Below, piece by piece: positions 32,762 through 42,004 of a stretch of 64,000 bases of DNA. The notes under the pieces are model-generated. The model was not told the origin of the DNA. It did no database searches and was given only the letters and a program-made list of their open reading frames with translations. The stretch is taken from positions 1 to 64,000 of the forward strand of contig NZ_DATAGQ010000129.1 in the NCBI RefSeq assembly GCF_036263595.1, given 5' to 3'. Both the position numbers and the translations under genes were made by a program. Position 1 is the stretch's first letter. Each line of letters starts with the position of its first letter. The DNA comes from Geminicoccus sp036263595 (GTDB lineage: Bacteria > Pseudomonadota > Alphaproteobacteria > Geminicoccales > Geminicoccaceae).

Positions 32762-34030
32762 ATGAACGAAGTCAGGACACCGACCACGGCACTGGCACGC
32801 AATGCCATGGCTTATGTTCTGGCAGGGGGACGAGGATCGCGCCTCCATGAGCTCACCGATCGCCGCGCCAAGCCCGCCGTCTATTTCGGCGGCAAGACCC
32901 GGATCATCGACTTCGCGCTGAGCAACGCCCTCAACTCCGGAATCCGGCGCATCGCGGTCGCCACCCAGTACAAGGCGCACAGCCTGATCCGTCACCTGCA
33001 GCGCGGCTGGAACTTCCTCCGCCCCGAGCGCAACGAGGGATTCGACATTCTGCCTGCCAGCCAGCGCGTCTCCGAGACGCAATGGTACGAAGGCACCGCT
33101 GACGCCGTCTTCCAGAACATCGACATCATCCAGGACTACAAGCCCGAGTTCATGGTCATCCTGGCCGGTGACCATGTCTACAAGATGGACTACGGGCTGA
33201 TGTTGCAGCAGCACTGTGATACCGGGGCCGACGTCACCGTGGGCTGCCTGGAAGTCCCACGCATGGAGGCGGTGGGCTTCGGCGTCATGCATATCGACGA
33301 GAACTTGCGCATCGTCGACTTCCTGGAGAAGCCCAAGGATCCGCCGGGCATGCCGAACAACCCGGACCTGGCCCTGGCCAGCATGGGCATCTACGTCTTC
33401 AAGACCGACTTCCTGTTCGACCAGCTTCGCCGCGACGCGGAGGACCCGAACTCCTCGCGGGACTTCGGCAAGGACCTGATCCCCTACCTCGTCAAGAACG
33501 GCAAGGCGGTTGCCCACCGGTTCACCCAGTCCTGCGTGAAGTCGAAGGCGGAGAACGAGGCCTACTGGCGCGACGTCGGCACGGTCGACGCCTACTGGGA
33601 AGCCAATATCGACCTGACCGACATCGTCCCGCAACTCGACCTCTACGACCATGAATGGCCGATCTGGACCTATTCCGAACTCACCCCGCCGGCCAAGTTC
33701 GTCCACGACGTCGAAGGCCGGCGCGGTGAAGCGGTGAGCTCGCTGGTGTCGGGTGGCTGCATCGTGTCGGGTTCGAAGATCCGCCGCTCGCTGCTCTTCA
33801 ACCGCGTGCATGTCCATTCCTATGGTGTGCTCGACGGTGCGGTGGTGCTCCCCTACGTGACGATCGGCCGTGGCGCCCGTCTGCGCAACGTCATCATCGA
33901 CGGCGGCGTCACCATCCCGGATGGGCTGGTGGTCGGCGAGGATCCGGAACGTGACGTCCAGCGCTTCCGGCGGACGGACCGGGGCATCTGCCTCATCACC
34001 CAGCCAATGATCGACCGGCTCGCGCTGTAA
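32762..34030 (+). CDS. glgC: Glucose-1-phosphate adenylyltransferase
   Basis: A 422-residue ADP-glucose pyrophosphorylase, the committed step of bacterial glycogen synthesis. Motifs: VLAGGRGSRLHELTDRRAKPAV (nucleotide-binding loop), FALSNALNSGI, GTADAVFQN, LAGDHVYKMDY, the glucose-1-P site FLEKPKDPPG, and the C-terminal left-handed helix with VSGSKIRRSLLF. The ATG is preceded by GAGGGGG. The stop overlaps the glgA start (TAATG). Confidence 0.95.
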   Translation: MNEVRTPTTALARNAMAYVLAGGRGSRLHELTDRRAKPAVYFGGKTRIIDFALSNALNSGIRRIAVATQYKAHSLIRHLQRGWNFLRPERNEGFDILPASQRVSETQWYEGTADAVFQNIDIIQDYKPEFMVILAGDHVYKMDYGLMLQQHCDTGADVTVGCLEVPRMEAVGFGVMHIDENLRIVDFLEKPKDPPGMPNNPDLALASMGIYVFKTDFLFDQLRRDAEDPNSSRDFGKDLIPYLVKNGKAVAHRFTQSCVKSKAENEAYWRDVGTVDAYWEANIDLTDIVPQLDLYDHEWPIWTYSELTPPAKFVHDVEGRRGEAVSSLVSGGCIVSGSKIRRSLLFNRVHVHSYGVLDGAVVLPYVTIGRGARLRNVIIDGGVTIPDGLVVGEDPERDVQRFRRTDRGICLITQPMIDRLAL

Positions 34031-35490
34031 TGGCGCTTTCGGTTCTCTCGGTCGCATCCGAGTGCTTTCCCCTCGTCAAGACCGGAGGGCTGGCGGATGT
34101 GGTGGGGGCACTGCCCAATGCGCTGGCGCCGCACGACGTGGCGGTGCGCACACTCCTGCCCGCCTACCGCCAAGTCATGGGCAAGGCGCTCGACGTCGAG
34201 CGCCTGCTCGACCTGCCGGACCTGTTCGGCGCCGACGGCAGGCTGCTCGGGGCAAGATCGCCGGACGGATCCGACCTGCTGCTGGTCGACGCCCCGCACC
34301 TCTATGATCGCGTCGGCGGACCTTACCTCGACGCGACCGGGCAGGACTGGCCCGACAACGCGCAGCGCTTCGCTGCCCTCTCAATGGTGGCAGCCCGGCT
34401 CGGGCGCGGTCTCCTGCAGGGCTTCAGGCCCGACATCGTCCACGCCCATGACTGGCAGGCGGGCCTGGCCCCAGCCTATCTGGCCCTGTTCGGCGGCCGG
34501 CGTCCAGCCACGGTGCAGACCGTCCACAACCTGGCCTTTCAGGGCCAGTTCCCGCCGCGGCTCTTGGGCGAACTGCACCTGCCGAGCAGCGCCTTCGTCC
34601 CGGAAAGCCTGGAATATTACGGGCAGATCGGCTTCCTGAAGGCCGGGCTGAACTACGCGGACCGGATCACCACGGTCAGCCCGACCTATGCGCGCGAGAT
34701 CCGGACGCCAGAGGGCGGCATGGGCCTGGACGGGCTTCTCAACGCCAGGGGCGACCGGCTGATCGGGATCGTCAACGGGATCGACATGACGATCTGGGAT
34801 CCTGCCAACGATCCGCTGCTGGCCAGCAACTACACGGCCGATCGCCTGGACGGCCGGGCACCGAACAAGACGGCCTTGCGGGCGCGCTTCGGTCTGGACG
34901 AGGATGCCTCCCCGGTCTTCTGCATGATCACCAGGCTCAGCTGGCAGAAGGGCATCGACCTCCTCCTGGATAGCGCCCCCTATCTGGTGGAGGCCGGTGG
35001 CCAGCTGGCCATCCTGGGTGCTGGCGACATCCAGACCGAGGGTGCCTATGCCAGGCTGGCCGAGCGGCATCCGGGCCGGGTCGGCTGCATGTTCGGCTAC
35101 AGCGAGGAGATCGCCCACCTGCTCGAGGCAGGGTCGGATGCGATCCTGATCCCGTCCCGCTTCGAGCCGTGCGGCCTGACCCAACTCTATGGCTTGCGCT
35201 ACGGCTGCGTGCCGGTGGTGAGCCGGGTTGGCGGGCTCGCCGATACGGTGGTCGATGCGAACGATGCCGCCTGCAACGCCGGCGTGGCGACGGGAATCCA
35301 GTTCTTCCCCGTCACCACCTCGGCCCTGCGGGACGCGGTCCGCCGCACGCTGGCCTTGCACGAGGACCGCGACGCCTGGACCAGAATGCAGCAGAACGGC
35401 ATGCGCAGCGACCTTGGCTGGGCACGACGTGCCGGCATCTACGCGGATCTCTACCGCAAGCTCGTTGAAAAGGGGGGAATGGCAACATGA
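34030..35490 (+). CDS. glgA: Glycogen synthase (ADP-glucose)
   Basis: A 486-residue GT5 synthase transferring glucose from ADP-glucose to the growing alpha-1,4-glucan. The N-terminal KTGGLADVVGALP loop contains the family KxGGL motif. HAHDWQAGLAPAYL, VHNLAFQGQFP, TVSPTYAREI, the second domain TRLSWQKGIDLLL and the Glu-containing PSRFEPCGLTQLYGLRYG follow. Starts within the glgC stop and ends in an ATGA overlap with pgm, so the three genes are translationally linked. Confidence 0.95.
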   Translation: MALSVLSVASECFPLVKTGGLADVVGALPNALAPHDVAVRTLLPAYRQVMGKALDVERLLDLPDLFGADGRLLGARSPDGSDLLLVDAPHLYDRVGGPYLDATGQDWPDNAQRFAALSMVAARLGRGLLQGFRPDIVHAHDWQAGLAPAYLALFGGRRPATVQTVHNLAFQGQFPPRLLGELHLPSSAFVPESLEYYGQIGFLKAGLNYADRITTVSPTYAREIRTPEGGMGLDGLLNARGDRLIGIVNGIDMTIWDPANDPLLASNYTADRLDGRAPNKTALRARFGLDEDASPVFCMITRLSWQKGIDLLLDSAPYLVEAGGQLAILGAGDIQTEGAYARLAERHPGRVGCMFGYSEEIAHLLEAGSDAILIPSRFEPCGLTQLYGLRYGCVPVVSRVGGLADTVVDANDAACNAGVATGIQFFPVTTSALRDAVRRTLALHEDRDAWTRMQQNGMRSDLGWARRAGIYADLYRKLVEKGGMAT

Positions 35491-37118
35491 CGATCCAGAC
35501 GATCCCGACCGAACCGTTCCCCGACCAGAAGCCCGGCACGTCGGGCCTGCGCAAGAAGACCCAGGTCTTCATGCAGCCTCGCTACGTCGAGAACTTCGTC
35601 CAGTCGATCTTCGACAGCCTCGACGACAAGCAGGGCAAGATGCTGGTCGTAGGGGGCGACGGCCGGTTCTTCAACCGTGAGGCCATCCAGGTCATCCTGA
35701 AGATGGCCGCGGCCAACGGCTTCGGCGCGGTGCTGGTCGGCCAGGGTGGCCTCCTGTCCACCCCGGCCGCCTCCTGCGTGATCCGGGCCCGCAAGGCCTT
35801 TGGGGGCATCATCCTGTCCGCCTCGCACAACCCGGGCGGCGCCGACGGAGACTTCGGCATCAAGTACAATATCGGCAACGGCGGGCCGGCCCCGGAGAAG
35901 ATCACCGAGGCGATCTTCGCCTGCACGAAGACGATCAGCGAATACCGGATCTCGGACGCGGCGGACGTCGACCTGGATACGCTCGGCCAACAGGACCTTG
36001 ACGGCATGGCCGTGCACGTCATCGATCCGGTCGAGGACTATCTGGGCCTGATGGCCAACATCTTCGACTTTCCCAAGATCCAGGAGATGTTCGCGTCGGG
36101 CTTCACCATGCGCTTCGACGCCATGCATGCCGTGACCGGACCCTATGCCACGGTCATCCTGGAGGGCGTGCTGGGTGCCATGCCCGGCACCGTCGTCAAC
36201 GGCATGCCCTCGCCGGATTTCGGTGGCCATCACCCGGACCCGAACCTGGTCCACGCCAAGGAACTCCATGACCTGATGATGGGACCGGACGCCCCGGATT
36301 TCGGCGCGGCCTCGGACGGCGACGGCGACCGCAACCTGATCATCGGCAAGGGGATCTTCGTGACCCCGTCGGACAGCCTGGCCATCCTCGCGGCCAACGC
36401 CCACCTCGCCAAGGGCTATGCCGGCGGGATCAAGGGCATCGCCCGGTCGATGCCGACCAGTGCCGCGGCCGATCGGGTGGCGGAGAAGCTCGGCGTTCCT
36501 CTCTACGAGACGCCCACCGGCTGGAAGTTCTTCGGCAACCTGCTCGACGCTGGCATGGCGACGATCTGCGGCGAGGAGAGTGCCGGGACGGGCTCGGACC
36601 ATGTCCGCGAGAAGGACGGGCTCTGGGCTGTCCTTCTGTGGCTGAACATCCTGGCGGTACGCAGGCAGTCGGCGAAAGACATCGTCGCCGAGCATTGGGC
36701 CACCTACGGGCGCAACTACTATACGCGCCACGACTACGAGGAGGTCGATGCCGAGGCGGCCGGCAAGCTGGTCGAGGAGTTGCGCATGCGCCTGAGCGAG
36801 CTGCCGGGGAGAGTCGCAAATGGCCGGGGCATCTCGCGGGCGGATGACTTCACCTACAACGATCCGGTCGACGGCTCGACCAGCGCGAAGCAGGGCATCC
36901 GCATCCTGTTCGACGACGGTGCCCGGATCGTCCTGCGCCTTTCCGGCACGGGCACGGCCGGCGCCACGCTGCGCCTTTATCTCGAGCGCTTCGAACCCGA
37001 TCCCACCCGCCACCAACTGGATACGCAGGACGTGCTGGCCGACCTGATCGACACCGCCGAGCAACTGGCCGGCATCAAGGCGCGCACCGGACGCGACGCG
37101 CCCTCGGTCATCACCTGA
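35487..37118 (+). CDS. pgm: Phosphoglucomutase (alpha-D-glucose-specific)
   Basis: A 543-residue phosphohexomutase interconverting glucose-1-phosphate and glucose-6-phosphate, linking glycogen to central metabolism. Opening PGTSGLRKKT, phospho-Ser loop LSASHNPGG, metal loop SDGDGDRNLI, substrate loop CGEESAGTGSDHVREKDG, and C-terminal RLSGTGTAGATLRLY are all present. The ATG overlaps the glgA stop. Its stop (TGA) is followed with no gap by the GTG of the debranching fusion gene. Confidence 0.95.
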   Translation: MTIQTIPTEPFPDQKPGTSGLRKKTQVFMQPRYVENFVQSIFDSLDDKQGKMLVVGGDGRFFNREAIQVILKMAAANGFGAVLVGQGGLLSTPAASCVIRARKAFGGIILSASHNPGGADGDFGIKYNIGNGGPAPEKITEAIFACTKTISEYRISDAADVDLDTLGQQDLDGMAVHVIDPVEDYLGLMANIFDFPKIQEMFASGFTMRFDAMHAVTGPYATVILEGVLGAMPGTVVNGMPSPDFGGHHPDPNLVHAKELHDLMMGPDAPDFGAASDGDGDRNLIIGKGIFVTPSDSLAILAANAHLAKGYAGGIKGIARSMPTSAAADRVAEKLGVPLYETPTGWKFFGNLLDAGMATICGEESAGTGSDHVREKDGLWAVLLWLNILAVRRQSAKDIVAEHWATYGRNYYTRHDYEEVDAEAAGKLVEELRMRLSELPGRVANGRGISRADDFTYNDPVDGSTSAKQGIRILFDDGARIVLRLSGTGTAGATLRLYLERFEPDPTRHQLDTQDVLADLIDTAEQLAGIKARTGRDAPSVIT

Positions 37119-40100
37119 GTGGCTTTCCGAATTCTCCCGGGACGCCCGCACCCGCTTGGCGTCACGCTGGACGGGACCGGCGTGAACGTCGCATGGCCGA
37201 CGCTCAACGCCGGGCGGGTCGAGTTCTGCATCTTCGACACCGAGGGCGAGCGCGAGATCGCCCGCCTCGTCCTGCCCGATCGCGAGAACGGCGTCGTCTT
37301 CGGCCGGATCGAAGGGGTGGGGCCGGGCACCCGCTACGGCCTTCGCGCCCATGGGCCCTATGCGCCCGAGGCCGGGCACCGCTTCAACCCGAACAAGCTG
37401 CTGGTGGATCCCTGGGCGAAGGTGCTGGACCGCCCGTTCCGGCTGACCTCGGCCATGTTCGGCTATCGCCGTGGCGACGGGGCGGCCGACCTGTCCTTCG
37501 ACGACCGCGACAGCGCTCCTGACATGCCGAAGGCGGTCGTGGCTGGTCCGGTGGCCGGTCGAGCCGACAGCCGCCTGCGGACTCCCTGGACCCGTACCAT
37601 CGTCTACGAGGCGCATGTCAAAGGGCTGACCCAGCTCCATCCGGCGCTGCCCGAGCGGGTCAGGGGGAAGCTGGCGGGTCTGGCGGAGCCGGCCATCCTC
37701 GAGCATTTCGGGAGGCTCGGGGTCACGACGGTCGAGTTGCTGCCGATTCATGCCTTTCTGGACGAGCGCCACCTCGTCGACAACGGGCTCGGCAACTACT
37801 GGGGCTACAATCCCGTTGCCTTCTCCGCACCGGATCCTCGCTACGTTGCCGGCGCTGCCATGGACGAGGTCGCCGAGACGATGGAGCGATTGCACCGTGC
37901 CGGCATCGAGGTGATCCTCGATGTCGTCTACAACCATAGCGCCGAGGGCGACGAGTTCGGCCCGACCGTGTCGCTGCGCGGCCTCGACAACGCGCTCTAC
38001 TACCGGCTCGATCCGGCCAATCCGCGTTTCTATCTGAACGATGCCGGCTGCGGGAACACGCTGGCGACCGAGCGCGCGCCCGTGCTGCGCATGGTCATGG
38101 ATTCCCTGAGGCACTGGGCGGCGCTGGGTGTCGACGGCTTCCGGTTCGACTTGGCCACGACCGTCGCACGCACCGCGCAGGGCTACCAGAAGGACGGCCC
38201 GTTCCTGATGGCGCTGCAGCAGGATCCGGTGCTGGCCGACCTCAAGATGATCATGGAGCCCTGGGACATCGGCCCGGGCGGCTGGCAGACCGGCAACTTC
38301 CCGGCTGGCTTCGTCGAATGGAACGACCGGTTCCGCGACGACATGCGCCAGTTCTGGAAGGGCGAGAGCGAGATGATCGGCCGGCTGGCCACCCGACTGG
38401 CTGGCTCGCAGGACCTGTTCGGCAAGGGCGAGCGAGGGCCGGTCGACAGCCTGAACTTCATCACCGCCCATGACGGCTTCACGTTGCGCGACCTGGTCTC
38501 CTACGAGCGCAAGCACAACCAGGCCAACCTCGAGGACAACCGGGACGGTTCCGACAGCAACCATTCCTGGAACAACGGTGCGGAGGGCCATTCGGACAAT
38601 CTTGGCGTGATCGGCCGGCGCCATGCCGACATCCGCGCCCTTTTGGCCTGTCTCCTCGTGTCCCGCGGCACGCCGATGCTGACCATGGGCGACGAACTCG
38701 GCCGGACCCAGCACGGCAACAACAATGCCTACTGCCAGGACGGGCCGCTCAGCTGGGTGCACTGGGACGAGGCCCCGCCCGAGGCGGATGGCGTCGTCGA
38801 TTTCATCGGCCGTCTGGTCAAGTTGCGGCAGGAGCATCCCGCCCTTCGTCCCCAGGGCTTCCTGAACGGGGAGACGGTCATCTGGCGTCGCGAGGATGGC
38901 CGCGTCTTCGACGAGGGTGACTGGCATCGTCACGATCGTCGTTTCATCGGGATGGAACTGCGGTTCGGGCCGGCGACGGCCGAAGATCACGACCACCTCT
39001 ACGTCGCGATCAATGGGCATCATGGCCCCGTCCATCTCACCTTGCCCGAGCCGGATCGGTGCTGGCGTCAGGAACTCTGCTCGGCCTCGGACGCTCCACC
39101 GGTGACGCTACGTGCGAACCAGCTCGAATTGCAGGCCCGATCCGTGACCATTCTGACCGATCGTGACTACCCCAGCGACGGCAACGACCCCGAGACGCTG
39201 AAGCGTCTGGCAGACCTTGCCGGCATCGACCTCACCTGGTGGGACATTGGTGGCACCCGGCACGACGTGTCGCCGGACAGCCTGAAGTCGCTGCTGGAAG
39301 CCATGCGCATCCCCGCGGGCAGCCCTGGCGACATCGCCGAATCCCTCGACCGCATCACGCGCGAGCCCTGGCAGCGGATGCTGCCGAGGCTGCAGGTGGC
39401 GCGTGTCGGGCAGCCGATCACGCTCGACATCACGGTTGCCGATCCGGACCGGCCGGTCGAGCTCGACCTGGCGGCCGAGAACGGCGAGGAGCGTCGGATC
39501 AGGATCGAGCCGGGCCAGGGCTCGGTGCTGGCACGGCGGGACATGGACGGGCGGACGCTCACCCGCTTTCGGGTCACGCTGCCGGAGATGCTGTCGGCCG
39601 GGCGGTGGCAGGTCAGGAACGACCCGGAGCCCACCTTTCTCCTGGTGTCCCCCGGCCGCTGCTACCTGCCCGACGCCTTGCAGCGTGGCGGCCGCCGCTT
39701 CGGCATCACGACCCACCTCTACTCGCTTCGCAGCCGCGAGCGCGATTCGGGAATTGGCGACTTCGAGACGCTCGCCTTCTTCGTGGACGCCTGTAAGGAG
39801 CTGGGTGCCGATATCGTCGGCCTCAATCCTTTCCATGCGCTGTTCCTGAGCGATCCCGGGCGCGCCAGCCCTTATTACCCCTCCGACCGCCGTTTCGTGG
39901 ACCTGCGCTACTTCACGAGTGTCCTCGACCAGCAATACCTGCCTCGGGGCGAGCCGGAGGATGGCGGCCGGATCATCGACTACCCGGGGGTGGTCGCGGC
40001 GAAACTCGCGGCGGCCGAGCAGGCTTTCGCGGCCCTGATCGACCAGAGCCAGCTCGATGTGTTCATCGGCGAGCATGGCGAGGAACTCGCCTCCTTCGCC

Positions 40101-41204
40101 ACCTTCCAGGCGCTGGAGGAACGGTTCGGCTCCAGCGACTGGCATAGCTGGCCGGATTGGGCACACCGCCCGGAGACAGTGGGCGACCGGATCGACCCGG
40201 CGCGGGTCCGGTTCTTCTCCTATCTGCAGTGGATGCTGGACCAGCAACTGGAGGTGGCCGCCGGGCGCACCGAGGGCATGGCGGTCGGCCTCTACCGCGA
40301 TCTGGCTGTCGGCGCCGCTCCCTCGGGCGCTGAGTTCTGGTCGCAGCAGGGACGGTTCGCCCGCAACGTCGCCATCGGCTCGCCGCCCGACCCGTTCAGC
40401 GCGTCCGGCCAGATCTGGGGCGTGCCGCCGCTCGATCCGCAGATGCTGATCAAGGAAGTCATGGCGGGCTGGCGCCGTCTCCTGCGTGCCAACATGCGCC
40501 ATGCCGGTGCCTTGCGCATCGACCACGCCATGACCTTGCAGCGCCTGTTCTGGGTTCCTTCCGGTGCCTCGGCGCTGGACGGCGCCTATGTGCGCAATCC
40601 CGTCGACGCGATGTTCGCCGAGCTTGCGATCACCAGCGGGCAGGCGCGCTGCATGATCGTCGCCGAGGATCTCGGCACCGTTCCGGAAGGCTTCGGCCAG
40701 CGTTTGGCGGATGCCGATATCCTGTCCACCAAGGTGATGTGGTTCGAGCGCGACGGCGACCAGTTCCGCCCGCCGGAACAGTGGCCGGAGCGGGCGGCCG
40801 CCTGCATCTCGACCCATGACCTGGCGACTCTGAAGGGCTTCTGGGAGGCAGACGACATCAAGCTGCGTGCCAGGGTGAGCAACGAGCCGGCCCCGGCGGA
40901 GGCCCTGGCTGCCCGCGAACGTGAGCGCGGCAATCTTGCCCATCTCATGGGGATCGATCCGAACGACGAGGATGCGCTGGCCCCGGCCGCGCATGGGATG
41001 CTCGCCCGCACCCCTTGTTCCCTGGTACTGGCCCAGGCGGAGGACCTGGTCGGGGAAGTGGAGCAGCTCAACCTGCCCGGCACCGACCTGGAGCGGCCGA
41101 ACTGGCGGCGCCGGCTCGATGTGGCGGTGGAAGATCTTCCCGATCACCCCTTGGCCCGGAGCGTCGTCGCCGCCATGAAGGCGGAACGACCTGAAGGGGG
41201 CTGA
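37119..41204 (+). CDS. glgX: GlgX-MalQ fusion: glycogen debranching enzyme joined to 4-alpha-glucanotransferase
   Basis: A 1361-residue fusion. Residues 1 to about 690 are GlgX (isoamylase-type debrancher, GH13): RPHPLGVTLDGTGVNVA, VVYNHSAEGDEFGP, catalytic Asp344 in DGFRFDLATT, Glu380 in IMEPWDIGPGG, Asp452 in ITAHDGFTLRDL. Residues about 691-1361 are MalQ (amylomaltase, GH77): Asp1135 in RIDHAMTLQRLFWVP, Glu1183 in VAEDLGTVPEGF, Asp1234 in STHDLATLKGFW. Both catalytic triads are intact and the frame is open throughout. The start is a GTG directly after the pgm stop. One protein could debranch and disproportionate the released oligosaccharides. Normally these are two separate genes. Confidence 0.93.
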   Translation: MAFRILPGRPHPLGVTLDGTGVNVAWPTLNAGRVEFCIFDTEGEREIARLVLPDRENGVVFGRIEGVGPGTRYGLRAHGPYAPEAGHRFNPNKLLVDPWAKVLDRPFRLTSAMFGYRRGDGAADLSFDDRDSAPDMPKAVVAGPVAGRADSRLRTPWTRTIVYEAHVKGLTQLHPALPERVRGKLAGLAEPAILEHFGRLGVTTVELLPIHAFLDERHLVDNGLGNYWGYNPVAFSAPDPRYVAGAAMDEVAETMERLHRAGIEVILDVVYNHSAEGDEFGPTVSLRGLDNALYYRLDPANPRFYLNDAGCGNTLATERAPVLRMVMDSLRHWAALGVDGFRFDLATTVARTAQGYQKDGPFLMALQQDPVLADLKMIMEPWDIGPGGWQTGNFPAGFVEWNDRFRDDMRQFWKGESEMIGRLATRLAGSQDLFGKGERGPVDSLNFITAHDGFTLRDLVSYERKHNQANLEDNRDGSDSNHSWNNGAEGHSDNLGVIGRRHADIRALLACLLVSRGTPMLTMGDELGRTQHGNNNAYCQDGPLSWVHWDEAPPEADGVVDFIGRLVKLRQEHPALRPQGFLNGETVIWRREDGRVFDEGDWHRHDRRFIGMELRFGPATAEDHDHLYVAINGHHGPVHLTLPEPDRCWRQELCSASDAPPVTLRANQLELQARSVTILTDRDYPSDGNDPETLKRLADLAGIDLTWWDIGGTRHDVSPDSLKSLLEAMRIPAGSPGDIAESLDRITREPWQRMLPRLQVARVGQPITLDITVADPDRPVELDLAAENGEERRIRIEPGQGSVLARRDMDGRTLTRFRVTLPEMLSAGRWQVRNDPEPTFLLVSPGRCYLPDALQRGGRRFGITTHLYSLRSRERDSGIGDFETLAFFVDACKELGADIVGLNPFHALFLSDPGRASPYYPSDRRFVDLRYFTSVLDQQYLPRGEPEDGGRIIDYPGVVAAKLAAAEQAFAALIDQSQLDVFIGEHGEELASFATFQALEERFGSSDWHSWPDWAHRPETVGDRIDPARVRFFSYLQWMLDQQLEVAAGRTEGMAVGLYRDLAVGAAPSGAEFWSQQGRFARNVAIGSPPDPFSASGQIWGVPPLDPQMLIKEVMAGWRRLLRANMRHAGALRIDHAMTLQRLFWVPSGASALDGAYVRNPVDAMFAELAITSGQARCMIVAEDLGTVPEGFGQRLADADILSTKVMWFERDGDQFRPPEQWPERAAACISTHDLATLKGFWEADDIKLRARVSNEPAPAEALAARERERGNLAHLMGIDPNDEDALAPAAHGMLARTPCSLVLAQAEDLVGEVEQLNLPGTDLERPNWRRRLDVAVEDLPDHPLARSVVAAMKAERPEGG

Positions 41205-41208
41205 TGGA

Positions 41209-41958
41209 ATGGCGGCGGCAAGAATTGCATTGATCACGGGCGGCGGTACCGGCGTTGGCCGGGCCACCGCCCTTGCACTGGCGAAGGCCGGCTGGTCGCT
41301 GGTCCTGGCTGGCCGGCGCCAGGAACCGCTGGACCAGACCTGCAAGGATGCGTCGCCGGCTGAGTGCATGGGCGTCGTGACCGATGTCAGCGACTCCGCG
41401 TCGGTCGAGAACCTGTTCGCGAGGATCAAGGAGCGCATCGGCCGCCTCGATCTTCTGTTCAACAATGCCGGTACGTTCGGCCGCAACGCGCTCCTGGAGG
41501 AGCTGACCTACGAGGACTGGAAGGCCGTCGTCGATGCCAACCTGACCGGTCCCTTCCTGTGCACGCGGGAAGCCTTCAAGATGATGAAGGATCAGGACCC
41601 CCAGGGCGGCCGGATCATCAACAACGGCTCGATCTCAGCGCATGTGCCGCGGCCGAACTCAATCGCCTATACCTCCACCAAGCACGCAGTCACCGGCCTG
41701 ACCCGTTCCACCTCGCTGGACGGGCGCAAGTACAATATCGCCTGCGGCCAGATCGACATCGGCAACGCCGCCAGCGAGATGACCAAGAAGATGGATGCGG
41801 GTGTTCCTCAGGCGGACGGCAGCATCAAGCCTGAGCCGAAGATCGACCCACAGCACGTGGCCGACACGATCGTGCACATGGCGAGCCTGCCGCTCGACGC
41901 GAACGTCCAGTTCGTGACGGTGATGGCCACCAAGATGCCGTTCATCGGCCGGGGCTGA
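41209..41958 (+). CDS. Short-chain dehydrogenase/reductase
   Basis: A 249-residue classical SDR: NAD(P)-binding TGGGTGVGRA, GRRQEPL after strand two, NNAGTFG, catalytic Ser in NNGSISA and YTSTK (YxxxK). A dinucleotide-dependent oxidoreductase with unknown substrate. The ATG follows AAGGGGG and lies 4 bases after the GlgX-MalQ stop, so it may be co-transcribed with the glycogen operon although its role there is not obvious. Confidence 0.88.
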   Translation: MAAARIALITGGGTGVGRATALALAKAGWSLVLAGRRQEPLDQTCKDASPAECMGVVTDVSDSASVENLFARIKERIGRLDLLFNNAGTFGRNALLEELTYEDWKAVVDANLTGPFLCTREAFKMMKDQDPQGGRIINNGSISAHVPRPNSIAYTSTKHAVTGLTRSTSLDGRKYNIACGQIDIGNAASEMTKKMDAGVPQADGSIKPEPKIDPQHVADTIVHMASLPLDANVQFVTVMATKMPFIGRG

Positions 41959-41971
41959 GCAGCGGGAAGAG

Positions 41972-41994
41972 GGGAGGGCCTCCGTGGCCCTCCC
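41972..41994. terminator. Stem-loop between convergent SDR and gabT genes
   Basis: GGGAGGGCC and GGCCCTCCC form a perfect 9-base stem with a 5-base loop (TCCGT) midway between the two convergent stops. No U-tract follows on either strand, but its place and strength suggest a bidirectional terminator. Confidence 0.6.
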
Positions 41995-42004
41995 GCTCCA
42001 TTGA

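Noticed and set aside
35451..39035. Long minus-strand open frame of about 1194 codons
   Set aside because: It is antisense to pgm and glgX::malQ, which have clear family motifs. Its composition is that of the complement of high-GC coding sequence, with no recognisable domain.
39108..41486. Minus-strand open frame of about 790 codons
   Set aside because: Antisense shadow of the MalQ half of the fusion and the SDR gene.
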